DNA of 24,557 nt from positions 1 through 24,557 of the forward strand of contig QGUX01000010.1 of NCBI GenBank assembly GCA_003242275.1, read 5' to 3'. The position numbers and the translations under genes were made by a program. A model generated the notes under the pieces. The model ran no database searches. It was not told the DNA's origin and saw nothing but the letters and a program-made list of their open reading frames with translations. Position 1 is the stretch's first letter, and each line of letters begins with the position of its first letter. This stretch comes from Pseudomonadota bacterium (GTDB taxonomy: Bacteria > Pseudomonadota > Gammaproteobacteria > Steroidobacterales > Steroidobacteraceae). This document shows positions 15,938-23,646 of this stretch, piece after piece.

Positions 15938-16600
15938 TTACGCGTGGCCGGCGTCGAGCACCATGCGCACGAGCTGCGCCACGGAATGTGCGCCGAGCTT
16001 CTCCATCACGTGGGCGCGGTGGATTTCCACGGTGCGCTGCGAAATGCCGAGGTGGGCGGCCATCACCTTGTTCTGCGTGCCCTGGATCATCAGGTCGAGC
16101 ACCTGGCGCTCACGCGCGGTGAGTGAGTCCAGGCGGCGGCGGATCTGCTCGCGCTGGCGCAGCATCTCGCGGTTCTGGCGGTCCTTTTCCAGCGCCTTCC
16201 TGATGCGCTCGATCAGGTCCTGGTCGCGGAAGGGCTTCTGCAGGAAGTCGAAGGCGCCTTGCTGCATCGCGGCCACCGCCATCGGCACATCGCCGTGGCC
16301 GGTGATGAACAGCACCGGGATGATCGCGCCCTTCATGTTCAGTTGCTGCTGCAACTCCAGCCCGCTCATGCCGGGCATGCGGATGTCGAGCACCAGGCAA
16401 CCGGGCTGCTCCGGATCGTAGGATGCGAGGAACTCCTGCGCGGATGCCATGGGCGTGGCGGGGATTCCGACCGACTTCAGCAGCAGCCGGATCGACGAGC
16501 GTACGCCCGCGTCATCGTCCACCACGAACACCGTTTCCGGAAGCCTGCGCTCTTTCGTATTCACGTTCAGGTTCACGCCCATGTTCATGTTCACGCTCAT
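15938..16600 (-). CDS. FixJ-family response regulator (receiver + LuxR-type HTH)
   Basis: A 220-residue regulator. The receiver (22-137) has acidic pocket VVDDD, phospho-acceptor D72 in LVLDIRMPG, T100 in FITGHGDV and K122 in LQKPF; the GHGDVPMAV segment is typical of the FixJ/NodW group. A linker helix leads to a GerE/LuxR HTH (158-214) with LTARERQVLDLM and ISQRTVEIHRAHVMEKL. The ATG overlaps the TGA of the kinase gene (ATGA) with GGAGGTGA upstream, so the two are translationally coupled cognate partners. The N-terminal 15 residues are an odd alternating x-Asn repeat outside the fold. It is the likely transcriptional controller of the surrounding stress genes. Confidence 0.93.
   Translation of the reverse strand: MSVNMNMGVNLNVNTKERRLPETVFVVDDDAGVRSSIRLLLKSVGIPATPMASAQEFLASYDPEQPGCLVLDIRMPGMSGLELQQQLNMKGAIIPVLFITGHGDVPMAVAAMQQGAFDFLQKPFRDQDLIERIRKALEKDRQNREMLRQREQIRRRLDSLTARERQVLDLMIQGTQNKVMAAHLGISQRTVEIHRAHVMEKLGAHSVAQLVRMVLDAGHA
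16564..16600 (-). repeat. Hexanucleotide (NTGAAC) repeat encoding the FixJ-like N-terminus
   Basis: Codons 1-14 read ATG AGC GTG AAC ATG AAC ATG GGC GTG AAC CTG AAC GTG AAT, an imperfect tandem repeat of NTGAAC. It gives the peptide MSVNMNMGVNLNVN and supplies several in-frame ATG/GTG/CTG codons close to the ribosome-binding site. Confidence 0.75.
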
Positions 16601-17733
16601 GAAGTCACCTCCGCGGCGGGCAGCGTGAGCACGAAGCGGGCACCCCGCGGCGAGGCCGGTTCATGCCGCAGGGAACCCCCGTGCGCCTCGGCGATGGTCC
16701 GGCACATCGGCAGTCCCAGGCCCACGCCATTGGGCTTGGTGCTGCGGAAGGGCTCGAACAGCCGCTCCAGGATGGTTTCGGACACGCCCGGGCCATTGTC
16801 CCGCACCGCGATCTCGCAGTCACCTTCCGGGGTGCGGCGGCAGGTGACCGTGACCAGCCGCGCCTCGGGTGGTTCGTCGGCCAGGGCCTCCAGCGCGTTG
16901 CGCAGCAGGTTCAGCAGCACCTGCGCGATCTGCATCCGGTGGACGAGCAGCGGGGGCAGGTCGGGCTGCAGTTCGAAGGACAGCCGGGCGCGGTGCGCGC
17001 GGGCGTCGGCCAGGCAGATGGCGCGCAGCTCCTCGATGAACTCGCCCACCGAGGTCACCTCGCAGGGGGCATTGTCGTCGCTGCGCGCCAGGCTCCGGAG
17101 GCGCCTGATGATTTCCCCGGCACGCATTGCCTCGGCAACGATCTCGCGCAGCGCCACATGCACATCCTCGAGGTCGGAATCGGGCGAGTCGAGCAGCCGC
17201 TCGGCCGCCAGCGCGTAATTGGCGATCGCGGTCAGGGGCTGGTTGAGCTCGTGGGCGATGCCGCCGGCCATCTCGCCCATGGTCGCGAGGCGCGCCACAT
17301 TCATCAGCCGTTCGTTCATCAGGCGCGTGCGCTCTTCTTCTTCCTTCCGTTCGGACAGGTCGTGCAGGAAGGCCACGTGCCGGGGCGCCCCGCTGCCGGC
17401 CACCCGGCCGATGGCCACGCGTACGGGGATGACCGTGCCGTCGCGGTGCAGCGCCTGGGCTTCCTGGTTCACGTCGGTGCGCTGCTGCAGCAGGGATTCC
17501 ACCTCCGGCAGGAGCCGCAGGATGCCGGTGCCGTGCAGGTCGGCGGCGCTCCAGCCGAACAGGCGCTCGGTGGCCTTGTTGGCGAACAGGATGCATCCCG
17601 CGTGGTCGAAGACCACCACGGCGTCGAGCGCCGCGTCCAGCACGCGATGCAGGTCGTTGATGCCAGGCATGGGTCCGAGTATCGCTCCTGGGTCGCCTGG
17701 GGGGACTACGGATACTCCGCAGCCACCACGCAT
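16597..17733 (-). CDS. FixL-like PAS sensor histidine kinase
   Basis: A 378-residue soluble kinase. Domains: PAS (about 26-128; AVVVFDHAGCILFANKATERLFGWS), a short charged coiled coil (SERKEEEERTRLMNERL), HisKA with H161 in GGIAHELNQPLTAI, and HATPase_c with N-box around N275/N279, G1 DNGPGVS and G2 GVGLGLPMC. The HELNQPL H-box is typical of FixL/TodS-type kinases. I do not see a clear haem-ligating histidine in the PAS F-helix region, so oxygen sensing via haem is not supported; redox or another signal is possible. ATG 17733 follows the GNAT stop directly, with GGAGG 8 bases upstream. The alternative M22 (17670) would remove a non-homologous-looking Gly/Pro stretch but has a poorly spaced GGAG. 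Confidence 0.92.
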   Translation of the reverse strand: MRGGCGVSVVPPGDPGAILGPMPGINDLHRVLDAALDAVVVFDHAGCILFANKATERLFGWSAADLHGTGILRLLPEVESLLQQRTDVNQEAQALHRDGTVIPVRVAIGRVAGSGAPRHVAFLHDLSERKEEEERTRLMNERLMNVARLATMGEMAGGIAHELNQPLTAIANYALAAERLLDSPDSDLEDVHVALREIVAEAMRAGEIIRRLRSLARSDDNAPCEVTSVGEFIEELRAICLADARAHRARLSFELQPDLPPLLVHRMQIAQVLLNLLRNALEALADEPPEARLVTVTCRRTPEGDCEIAVRDNGPGVSETILERLFEPFRSTKPNGVGLGLPMCRTIAEAHGGSLRHEPASPRGARFVLTLPAAEVTS

Positions 17734-18237
17734 TCAGCCGGCCTCCACCTCGAGGGAGTAGACCACCTGCGTGCGGTCAGCCGGGTCCGGCTGGCAGCTG
17801 AATCCCATGTGCGTGGCCAGCTCGCGCATGCGCGCATTGCCCGATGAGTCCACCGAGTACAGCGTGCGCACGCCGCTGGCGCGCGCCAGGTTGATGAGGC
17901 GCCTGAGCAGCAGCGTGCCCAGGCCGCGGCGCTGCCAGTCGTCCGCGACCGTGACCGCCACCTCGGCGCGGTCGTCCGAAGTCTTGCAGAAGCGTGCCAC
18001 GCCGACCTGGCGCTCGTGCCCGTCCTGCCGGGCCACGGCGATCAGCGCCGCTTCCCTTTCGGGGTCGATGTCGGTCAGCCGGCGCACCATCTCGTCGCTG
18101 GGCGTGGCCACGCAGCCGAGGAAGCGGAAGCGGCGCGACTCGGGCGAGAGGCCCTCGATGAACCTGCGCTCGAGCTCCGCATCCTCGCGGCGGATCGGCC
18201 GGATGAGGACCTGGCTGCCATCCCGCAATGTTTCCAT
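17734..18237 (-). CDS. GNAT acetyltransferase, Pat-like
   Basis: A 167-residue single-domain GNAT. The opening LRDGSQVLIRPIRREDAELE and SPESRRFRFLG closely resemble the acetyltransferase domain of Pat/PatZ-type lysine acetyltransferases, which acetylate acetyl-CoA synthetase and other metabolic enzymes. The acetyl-CoA pyrophosphate loop is DDWQRRGLGTLLL (motif A), followed by a conserved SGNARMRELATHMGF helix. The large ACS-like domain of PatZ is missing, so this is a stand-alone enzyme. Its target is unknown; nearby ppsA, pduL and GroEL are guesses only. The stop abuts the FixL-like start (TGA-ATG), suggesting co-transcription with the two-component system. The upstream ribosome-binding site is weak. 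Confidence 0.88.
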   Translation of the reverse strand: METLRDGSQVLIRPIRREDAELERRFIEGLSPESRRFRFLGCVATPSDEMVRRLTDIDPEREAALIAVARQDGHERQVGVARFCKTSDDRAEVAVTVADDWQRRGLGTLLLRRLINLARASGVRTLYSVDSSGNARMRELATHMGFSCQPDPADRTQVVYSLEVEAG

Positions 18238-18310
18238 GCCCTGGTTGAACCTGCCGACAGGAAGATCGTCCCCACTGTAGGCGGAGGCGAAAGGCGATGC
18301 ATTCGCAATT

Positions 18311-18318
18311 GTACGTAG
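18311..18318 (-). promoter_or_regulatory. TACGTA site upstream of the GNAT-fixLJ operon
   Basis: CTACGTAC on the minus strand lies about 75 bases before the GNAT start, in the gap after groEL. It shares the TACGTA core with the sites at 20041 and 20317 and may be a shared activator box. Confidence 0.35.
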
Positions 18319-18343
18319 GTGCTGCCCGCGGCGGGCGCGGCCC

Positions 18344-19960
<1,617 letters not shown>

Positions 19961-20039
19961 GGCGTTCACCCGTGATCGCGTTGGCGATGGATGTTGCGCG
20001 CATGTTTCGCCGGCCACACTGGCGCGGCAATCCGGTCGT

Positions 20040-20057
20040 CTACGTAGCGGCTACGGA
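20040..20057 (-). promoter_or_regulatory. TACGTA / CGTAG-CGG-CTACG inverted repeat upstream of groEL
   Basis: The sequence ctacgtagcggctacgga contains a perfect 8-bp palindrome CTACGTAG (20040-20047) and an overlapping inverted repeat CGTAG-N3-CTACG (20043-20055), about 80-95 bases upstream of the groEL start. On the minus strand, TTGCCG and AAACAT with 17-base spacing follow downstream as a weak candidate promoter. Confidence 0.4.
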
Positions 20058-20058
20058 C

Positions 20059-20262
20059 TTACCCGGTGCCGGAGCGGTCCGGATAGTTGAACCAGTCAAC
20101 GCAACCGAAGGTGGGGTCGCATTCCGGTTCCTTCTTCTGTGGCCGGGGGGGCTTCGCCGCATGCGGGGACGCGGATGGTGCGCGCGCAGGGGAATCGGCG
20201 GGAACGCGGATTTCCTGGTGCGGCGGCGGCCGGTCCGTGATCGATGCCGGAGTCTGGTTCAT
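20059..20262 (-). CDS. Small proline-rich protein of unknown function (67 aa)
   Basis: A 67-residue hydrophilic protein beginning MNQTPASITDRPPPHQEIR. GGAGGT is 5 bases upstream of the ATG, a strong translation signal, and a good promoter candidate lies further upstream, so it is likely real. The middle is rich in Pro, Ala and Lys (AKPPRPQKKEPE) and probably disordered. The C-terminus is a compact CDPTFGCVDWFNYPDRSG with two cysteines four residues apart and three aromatics, which looks like the conserved or functional part. There is no signal peptide or membrane segment. I recognise no family. It lies between the alcohol dehydrogenase and groEL genes in the stress island. Confidence 0.65.
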   Translation of the reverse strand: MNQTPASITDRPPPHQEIRVPADSPARAPSASPHAAKPPRPQKKEPECDPTFGCVDWFNYPDRSGTG

Positions 20263-20287
20263 GTCGACCTCCATCCACGGACGATCG

Positions 20288-20322
20288 ACGATAGTCCTTC
20301 CGGCGGATTGTTCCAATACGTA
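20288..20322 (-). promoter_or_regulatory. Candidate sigma-70 promoter with abutting TACGTA box (67-aa protein gene)
   Basis: On the minus strand, TTGGAA (-35; plus 20311-20316) and TATCGT (-10; plus 20288-20293) are separated by exactly 17 bases. TACGTA (20317-20322) touches the -35 box on its upstream side, the usual position of an activator that contacts RNA polymerase. The start codon is 25 bases beyond the -10. Confidence 0.5.
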
Positions 20323-20347
20323 CTTTTGCCCGTGCCGGGGCCGGACC

Positions 20348-21355
20348 TCAGGAGCGGGGCCGCAGCACGGCGGCGCCTTGCAGCCGGCCCTGCCTGAGGC
20401 GTTGCAGCGCCTCGTTGGCCTCCTCCAGCGGGAAGCATTCCACCTGCGGATGCAGGTCGAGTTGCGCTGCAATACGCATGAACTCCTCGCCGTCGCGGCG
20501 CGTCAGGTTGGCCACCGAAGTCACCGTGCGCTCGCCCCAAAGCAGGTGATAGGGAAAGCCCGGGATGTCGCTCATGTGGATGCCCGCGCACACCACGCGT
20601 CCGCCCTTGCGCGTCGCGGCCAGGGCGGTGGGCACCAGCTCGCCCACGGGTGCGAACAGGATGGCGGCGTCCAGCGGCTCGGGCGGCGGCTCGTTGCTGG
20701 CGCCGGCCCAGGCCGCCCCGAGCTGCAGCGCGAAGCGCTGGCTGTCCTGGTCGCCCGGACGCGTGAAGGCGAACACCTGCCGTCCCTCGAAGCGCGCCAC
20801 CTGCGCCAGCAGGTGCGCTGCGGCGCCGAAGCCGTACAGGCCGAGCCTCTGGCCATCGCCGGCCGCGCGGTAGGCGCGGTAGCCGATCAGTCCGGCGCAC
20901 AGCAGCGGTGCCGCCTCGGCGTCGCCGTAGCGGTCGGGAAGCAGCAGGCAGAAGCGCGCGTCGGCCAGCGCGTACTCGGCATAGCCGCCATCCACGGTAT
21001 AGCCGGTGAACAGGGCCCGCTCGCAGAGGTTCTCCAGGCCGCGGCGGCAGTCATCGCATTCGCCGCAGGTGCGTGCCAGCCACGGGATGCCCACGCGGTC
21101 GCCGACCTTGAAGCGCGTCACCGCGGGACCCGCCGCCACGACACGCCCCACCACCTCGTGGCCGGGGACCACCGGATGCCCGGCCGCGACGAGCTCGCCG
21201 TCCAGCACATGCAGGTCGGTGCGGCAGACGCCGCAGGCGGACACGCGCACCAGCACCTGCCCGTCGCCCACGGCCGGCAGTGGCACTTCGTCGGCCTGCA
21301 GCGCGTTGCCGGGCGCGTGCAGACGCATGGCCTTCATGGTGCGGGGCAGGTTCAT
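20348..21355 (-). CDS. Zinc-dependent alcohol dehydrogenase (MDR family, AdhA/AdhP-like)
   Basis: A 335-residue medium-chain dehydrogenase that interconverts alcohols and aldehydes with NAD(P). Catalytic zinc ligands are C44 in CGVCRTDLH, H66 in PGHEVVG and C153 in PLLCAG. The structural zinc lobe is CGECDDCRRGLENLC (C97, C100, C103, C111). The Rossmann glycine motif is LGLYGFGAAAHLLAQ, an atypical GxGxxA form seen in this subfamily. The start at 21355 overlaps the stop of a 28-codon peptide gene (ATGA); the ribosome-binding site is only AGGAC. The enzyme fits fermentative ethanol metabolism during oxygen limitation, which agrees with the neighbouring stress genes, but the substrate is not proven. 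Confidence 0.92.
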   Translation of the reverse strand: MNLPRTMKAMRLHAPGNALQADEVPLPAVGDGQVLVRVSACGVCRTDLHVLDGELVAAGHPVVPGHEVVGRVVAAGPAVTRFKVGDRVGIPWLARTCGECDDCRRGLENLCERALFTGYTVDGGYAEYALADARFCLLLPDRYGDAEAAPLLCAGLIGYRAYRAAGDGQRLGLYGFGAAAHLLAQVARFEGRQVFAFTRPGDQDSQRFALQLGAAWAGASNEPPPEPLDAAILFAPVGELVPTALAATRKGGRVVCAGIHMSDIPGFPYHLLWGERTVTSVANLTRRDGEEFMRIAAQLDLHPQVECFPLEEANEALQRLRQGRLQGAAVLRPRS

Positions 21356-21438
21356 GGTCGTGTCCTCGGCAGCAGGGCCAGCATCAGCATGGCCATGCCC
21401 ATGCAGACGTACCCGAGGGCGTCGAAGTTCCAGAACAT
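21352..21438 (-). CDS. Possible 28-aa membrane peptide translationally coupled to adh
   Basis: A short reading frame encodes an N-terminus MFWNFDALGYVCMGMAML, then a hydrophobic run and a basic tail, LLPRTRP. It reads as a single membrane-spanning segment with a positively charged C-terminus. Its TGA overlaps the ATG of the alcohol dehydrogenase gene (ATGA), the classic layout for translational coupling, which argues that it is translated. The Shine-Dalgarno is weak (AGGTG about 11 bases upstream). No family is recognised. Confidence 0.45.
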   Translation of the reverse strand: MFWNFDALGYVCMGMAMLMLALLPRTRP

Positions 21439-21528
21439 TGAGTGGGGCACCTGGTCGGTCAGGTGGGGGAATCATCAGCAGAGGATATTGCCTATCATGG
21501 GCAGCCTGACCAGTTCCGTGGAGTTGCC

Positions 21529-22824
21529 GTGAACCTGCATGTGCCTTCTCCCGGCCGCCGGCCAGGGGGCCTTTCCAAGGGCGTCCTGGTGTTGATGCTC
21601 GCGGCGTCACCGGCCGTGGCCGCGGAGCGCGCCGGGCCGTTGCCGCAGCCCGGCCTTGCGGAGCCGGTCGTGGCCACCGAGGGCATGTCGCCGCGGGACA
21701 TGCCGCATTACCTGCTGCTCGAGCATGCGCTGCAGCGCTACCGGGAGCTCGCGCAGCAGCCCGGCCTGACCGACCTGCCGCCGCTGCCGCGCCGTTCGAT
21801 CAAGCCCGGCGAGAGCTGGGAGGGCATGCCCGCGCTGCGCCGCCTGCTCGAAACGCTCGGGGACCTGCAGCCCGGGCCGGCGCCCGACCCGCCACCCGCG
21901 GCCGCCACGGCCGCGCCCGGGCCGGACGGTTCCGGAGCAGATGCGGTGCAACCCGGGCTGGTATTCGATCCCGCCCTGGTGCTCGCCCTGCAGCGCTTCC
22001 AGGAGCGGCACGGGCTGGCCACCGACGGCGTGCTCGGCCCGGCGACGTGGCGGGCGCTGACCACGCCGATGAGTACCCGCGTGCGGCAGATCGAGCGCAC
22101 GCTGGCGCGCTGGCGGGAGCTGCCGCCCCATCCCTACCGGCGCGCCATCTTCCTCAACATTTCGCCCCTCCGCCTCTCCGCGGTGTCGGGCTTCGCCGTG
22201 CGTGAATCGCAGATGCTGGCCATCGACGTGGTGGTGGGCCGGGCGGTGAAGAGCCTGCGCACGCCGGTGTTCACGGCCGACATGACCCACGTGATCTTCC
22301 GTCCCTACTGGGACGTGCCGGCCAGCATCGCGCGCAACGAGATCGTGCCGGCCGCGCGGCGCGACCTCTCGTACCTCACCCGCAACCACTACGAGCTGCT
22401 CGACCGTTCCGGCCGCATCGTGGCCGCCTCCGAAAAGGCGCTGGGCCAGCTCGCCGCGGGCAGCCTGCGCGTGCGCCAGCGTCCCGGACCGGACAATGCG
22501 CTGGGCGGGGTGAAGTTCATGCTGCCGAACCCGTACAACGTATACCTGCACGACACGCCGGCGCGCACCCTGTTCGCGCTCTCGAGGCGCGACTTCAGCC
22601 ATGGCTGCATCCGCGTGGCGGACCCGGCGGCGCTGGCGGCATTCGTGCTGCAGGATGATCCCGCGTGGACGCCGGAGCGCGTCCAGGCGGCGATGTCGGG
22701 CGATACGCCGCTGCGGGTGGACCTCAAGGAACCGATACGCGTCTACATCGCCTACGGCACCGCCATCGCGCGCGAGGACGGCACCTTGCTGTTCCTCGAG
22801 GACATCTACGGCCTCGAGCGCTAG
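21529..22824 (+). CDS. L,D-transpeptidase with peptidoglycan-binding domain (LdtD/YcbB-like)
   Basis: A 431-residue periplasmic enzyme that should make 3-3 meso-DAP crosslinks in murein or attach proteins to it. The chosen GTG start at 21529 has GGAG 5 bases upstream and gives a clean signal peptide (GVLVLMLAASPAVA, cleavage before AERAG). A Pro/Ala linker precedes a PG_binding_1 domain (LALQRFQERHGLATDGVLGPATWRAL, about 147-172). The YkuD catalytic domain spans about 204-390, with HDTPAR and the nucleophile motif SHGCIRV, Cys360. This scaffold-plus-YkuD order is that of E. coli LdtD. It is convergent with a MepK-like gene, the same functional pair that is adjacent in E. coli (ycbB-ycbK). It is divergent from the adh operon. 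Confidence 0.92.
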   Translation: MNLHVPSPGRRPGGLSKGVLVLMLAASPAVAAERAGPLPQPGLAEPVVATEGMSPRDMPHYLLLEHALQRYRELAQQPGLTDLPPLPRRSIKPGESWEGMPALRRLLETLGDLQPGPAPDPPPAAATAAPGPDGSGADAVQPGLVFDPALVLALQRFQERHGLATDGVLGPATWRALTTPMSTRVRQIERTLARWRELPPHPYRRAIFLNISPLRLSAVSGFAVRESQMLAIDVVVGRAVKSLRTPVFTADMTHVIFRPYWDVPASIARNEIVPAARRDLSYLTRNHYELLDRSGRIVAASEKALGQLAAGSLRVRQRPGPDNALGGVKFMLPNPYNVYLHDTPARTLFALSRRDFSHGCIRVADPAALAAFVLQDDPAWTPERVQAAMSGDTPLRVDLKEPIRVYIAYGTAIAREDGTLLFLEDIYGLER

Positions 22825-22847
22825 CCGCCAGCGCCGGGGTGCCAGCC

Positions 22848-23432
22848 TCAGCCGGTCCAGGAGCGCACGCGGCCGGTATCCAGGTGCACGAAGTCGGACC
22901 TGGCGTAGTAGCCCACGCCACCGGCACGCAGCTGCAGCGCGAGGTCGCGCAGGTGCGAGGTGGGACAGCCCGGCAGGCGCACGTCGATGGCGCGGCCCTC
23001 CATGTGCAGGCTGCGCGTCGCCACGCCGGTGCTGGCCTTGCGCAGCTTCTCGTTGGTGGCCGGCGAGCGGTAGCCGGAAATGATCTCGTAGTGCGCCTTG
23101 CAGCCGGCCAGCGCCGCCAGGGCGTGGAGCTGGTCGAACAGGCGCGGGTCCATGCGTGCCACCTCGCCGCTGCGATGGTCGCGCAGCACGTGGTCGAACT
23201 CGCCCAGCACGTCGGGCTGGTAGTTGCCCGCCTCGAAGTAGCAGGCCCTGATGCGTTCGCCGGTGTGCGTGTTCAGCATCGACAGCACGCGCGGCGAATC
23301 GGGGGCGCCGGGAACGGGCACATGGGCGCGGACCAGCGGTCCGGCGGCGAACAGTACGGGGCCTGCGGCGAGGTACTGCAGCATCCGGCGGCGGCCGGCG
23401 TCGGGAGCGGAGGAGGGGATGAGCATGCGCAT
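22848..23432 (-). CDS. MepK/YcbK-like murein endopeptidase (DUF882, M15 fold), Tat-type signal
   Basis: A 194-residue secreted zinc peptidase. The N-terminus has twin arginines (AGRRRMLQYLAAGPVLFAAG), suggesting Tat export. Metal ligands are likely H143 and D150 in SLHMEGRAIDVRLPG and H183 in FVHLDTGRVRSW; the substrate loop EIISGYRSPATNEKLR is well conserved. E. coli MepK cleaves 3-3 crosslinks, the product of L,D-transpeptidases, so the convergent transpeptidase gene is a fitting partner. The start at 23432 has GGAG 11 bases upstream; 23426 is an alternative. It is divergent from the cytochrome-porin gene. Confidence 0.9.
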   Translation of the reverse strand: MRMLIPSSAPDAGRRRMLQYLAAGPVLFAAGPLVRAHVPVPGAPDSPRVLSMLNTHTGERIRACYFEAGNYQPDVLGEFDHVLRDHRSGEVARMDPRLFDQLHALAALAGCKAHYEIISGYRSPATNEKLRKASTGVATRSLHMEGRAIDVRLPGCPTSHLRDLALQLRAGGVGYYARSDFVHLDTGRVRSWTG

Positions 23433-23646
23433 GGGGCGTGAGTCTCCCGATGGCGGACGGCCGTGGCAAGGGCGTGGCGCGCAATTCCGCGGCTGCATTG
23501 CGGCTTCGTAATGCCGCTTGCGCTTCGCACCCGGTGGTGCGGTGCGCCAGCACTTGGGAGTACGAACGATTTCCATTGCCCCGGCCCTTCGTGCCGCGCG
23601 GCTAACATGAAGACGGATTCATGTTCATTCCCGCAGCGAGGACCCC
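23433..23646. promoter_or_regulatory. Divergent intergenic region (mepK-like / cytochrome-porin)
   Basis: This 214-base gap is lower in GC in its right half and should contain both promoters. Besides the 22-bp inverted repeat at 23604-23625, I see no convincing -35/-10 pair and no small reading frame with a ribosome-binding site. Confidence 0.4.
23604..23625 (+). promoter_or_regulatory. 22-bp perfect inverted repeat upstream of the cytochrome-porin gene
   Basis: AACATGAA (23604-23611) and TTCATGTT (23618-23625) form perfect 8-bp arms around GACGGA, ending 21 bases before the ATG. The size and half-site spacing suit a dimeric helix-turn-helix repressor or activator. It does not match a Fur or FNR box. 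Confidence 0.5.

Noticed and set aside
16597..17733. A true haem-based FixL oxygen sensor
   Set aside because: The PAS domain shows no clear F-helix haem-ligand motif, so only the kinase family resemblance is claimed.
19961..20058. CIRCE element or sigma-32 promoter ahead of groEL
   Set aside because: Neither TTAGCACTC/GAGTGCTAA nor a CTTGAA...CCCCAT pair is present in the gap.
22818..22834. GCGCT/AGCGC hairpin between the L,D-transpeptidase and MepK-like genes
   Set aside because: Only 5 bp and overlapping the stop codon; too weak to call a terminator.
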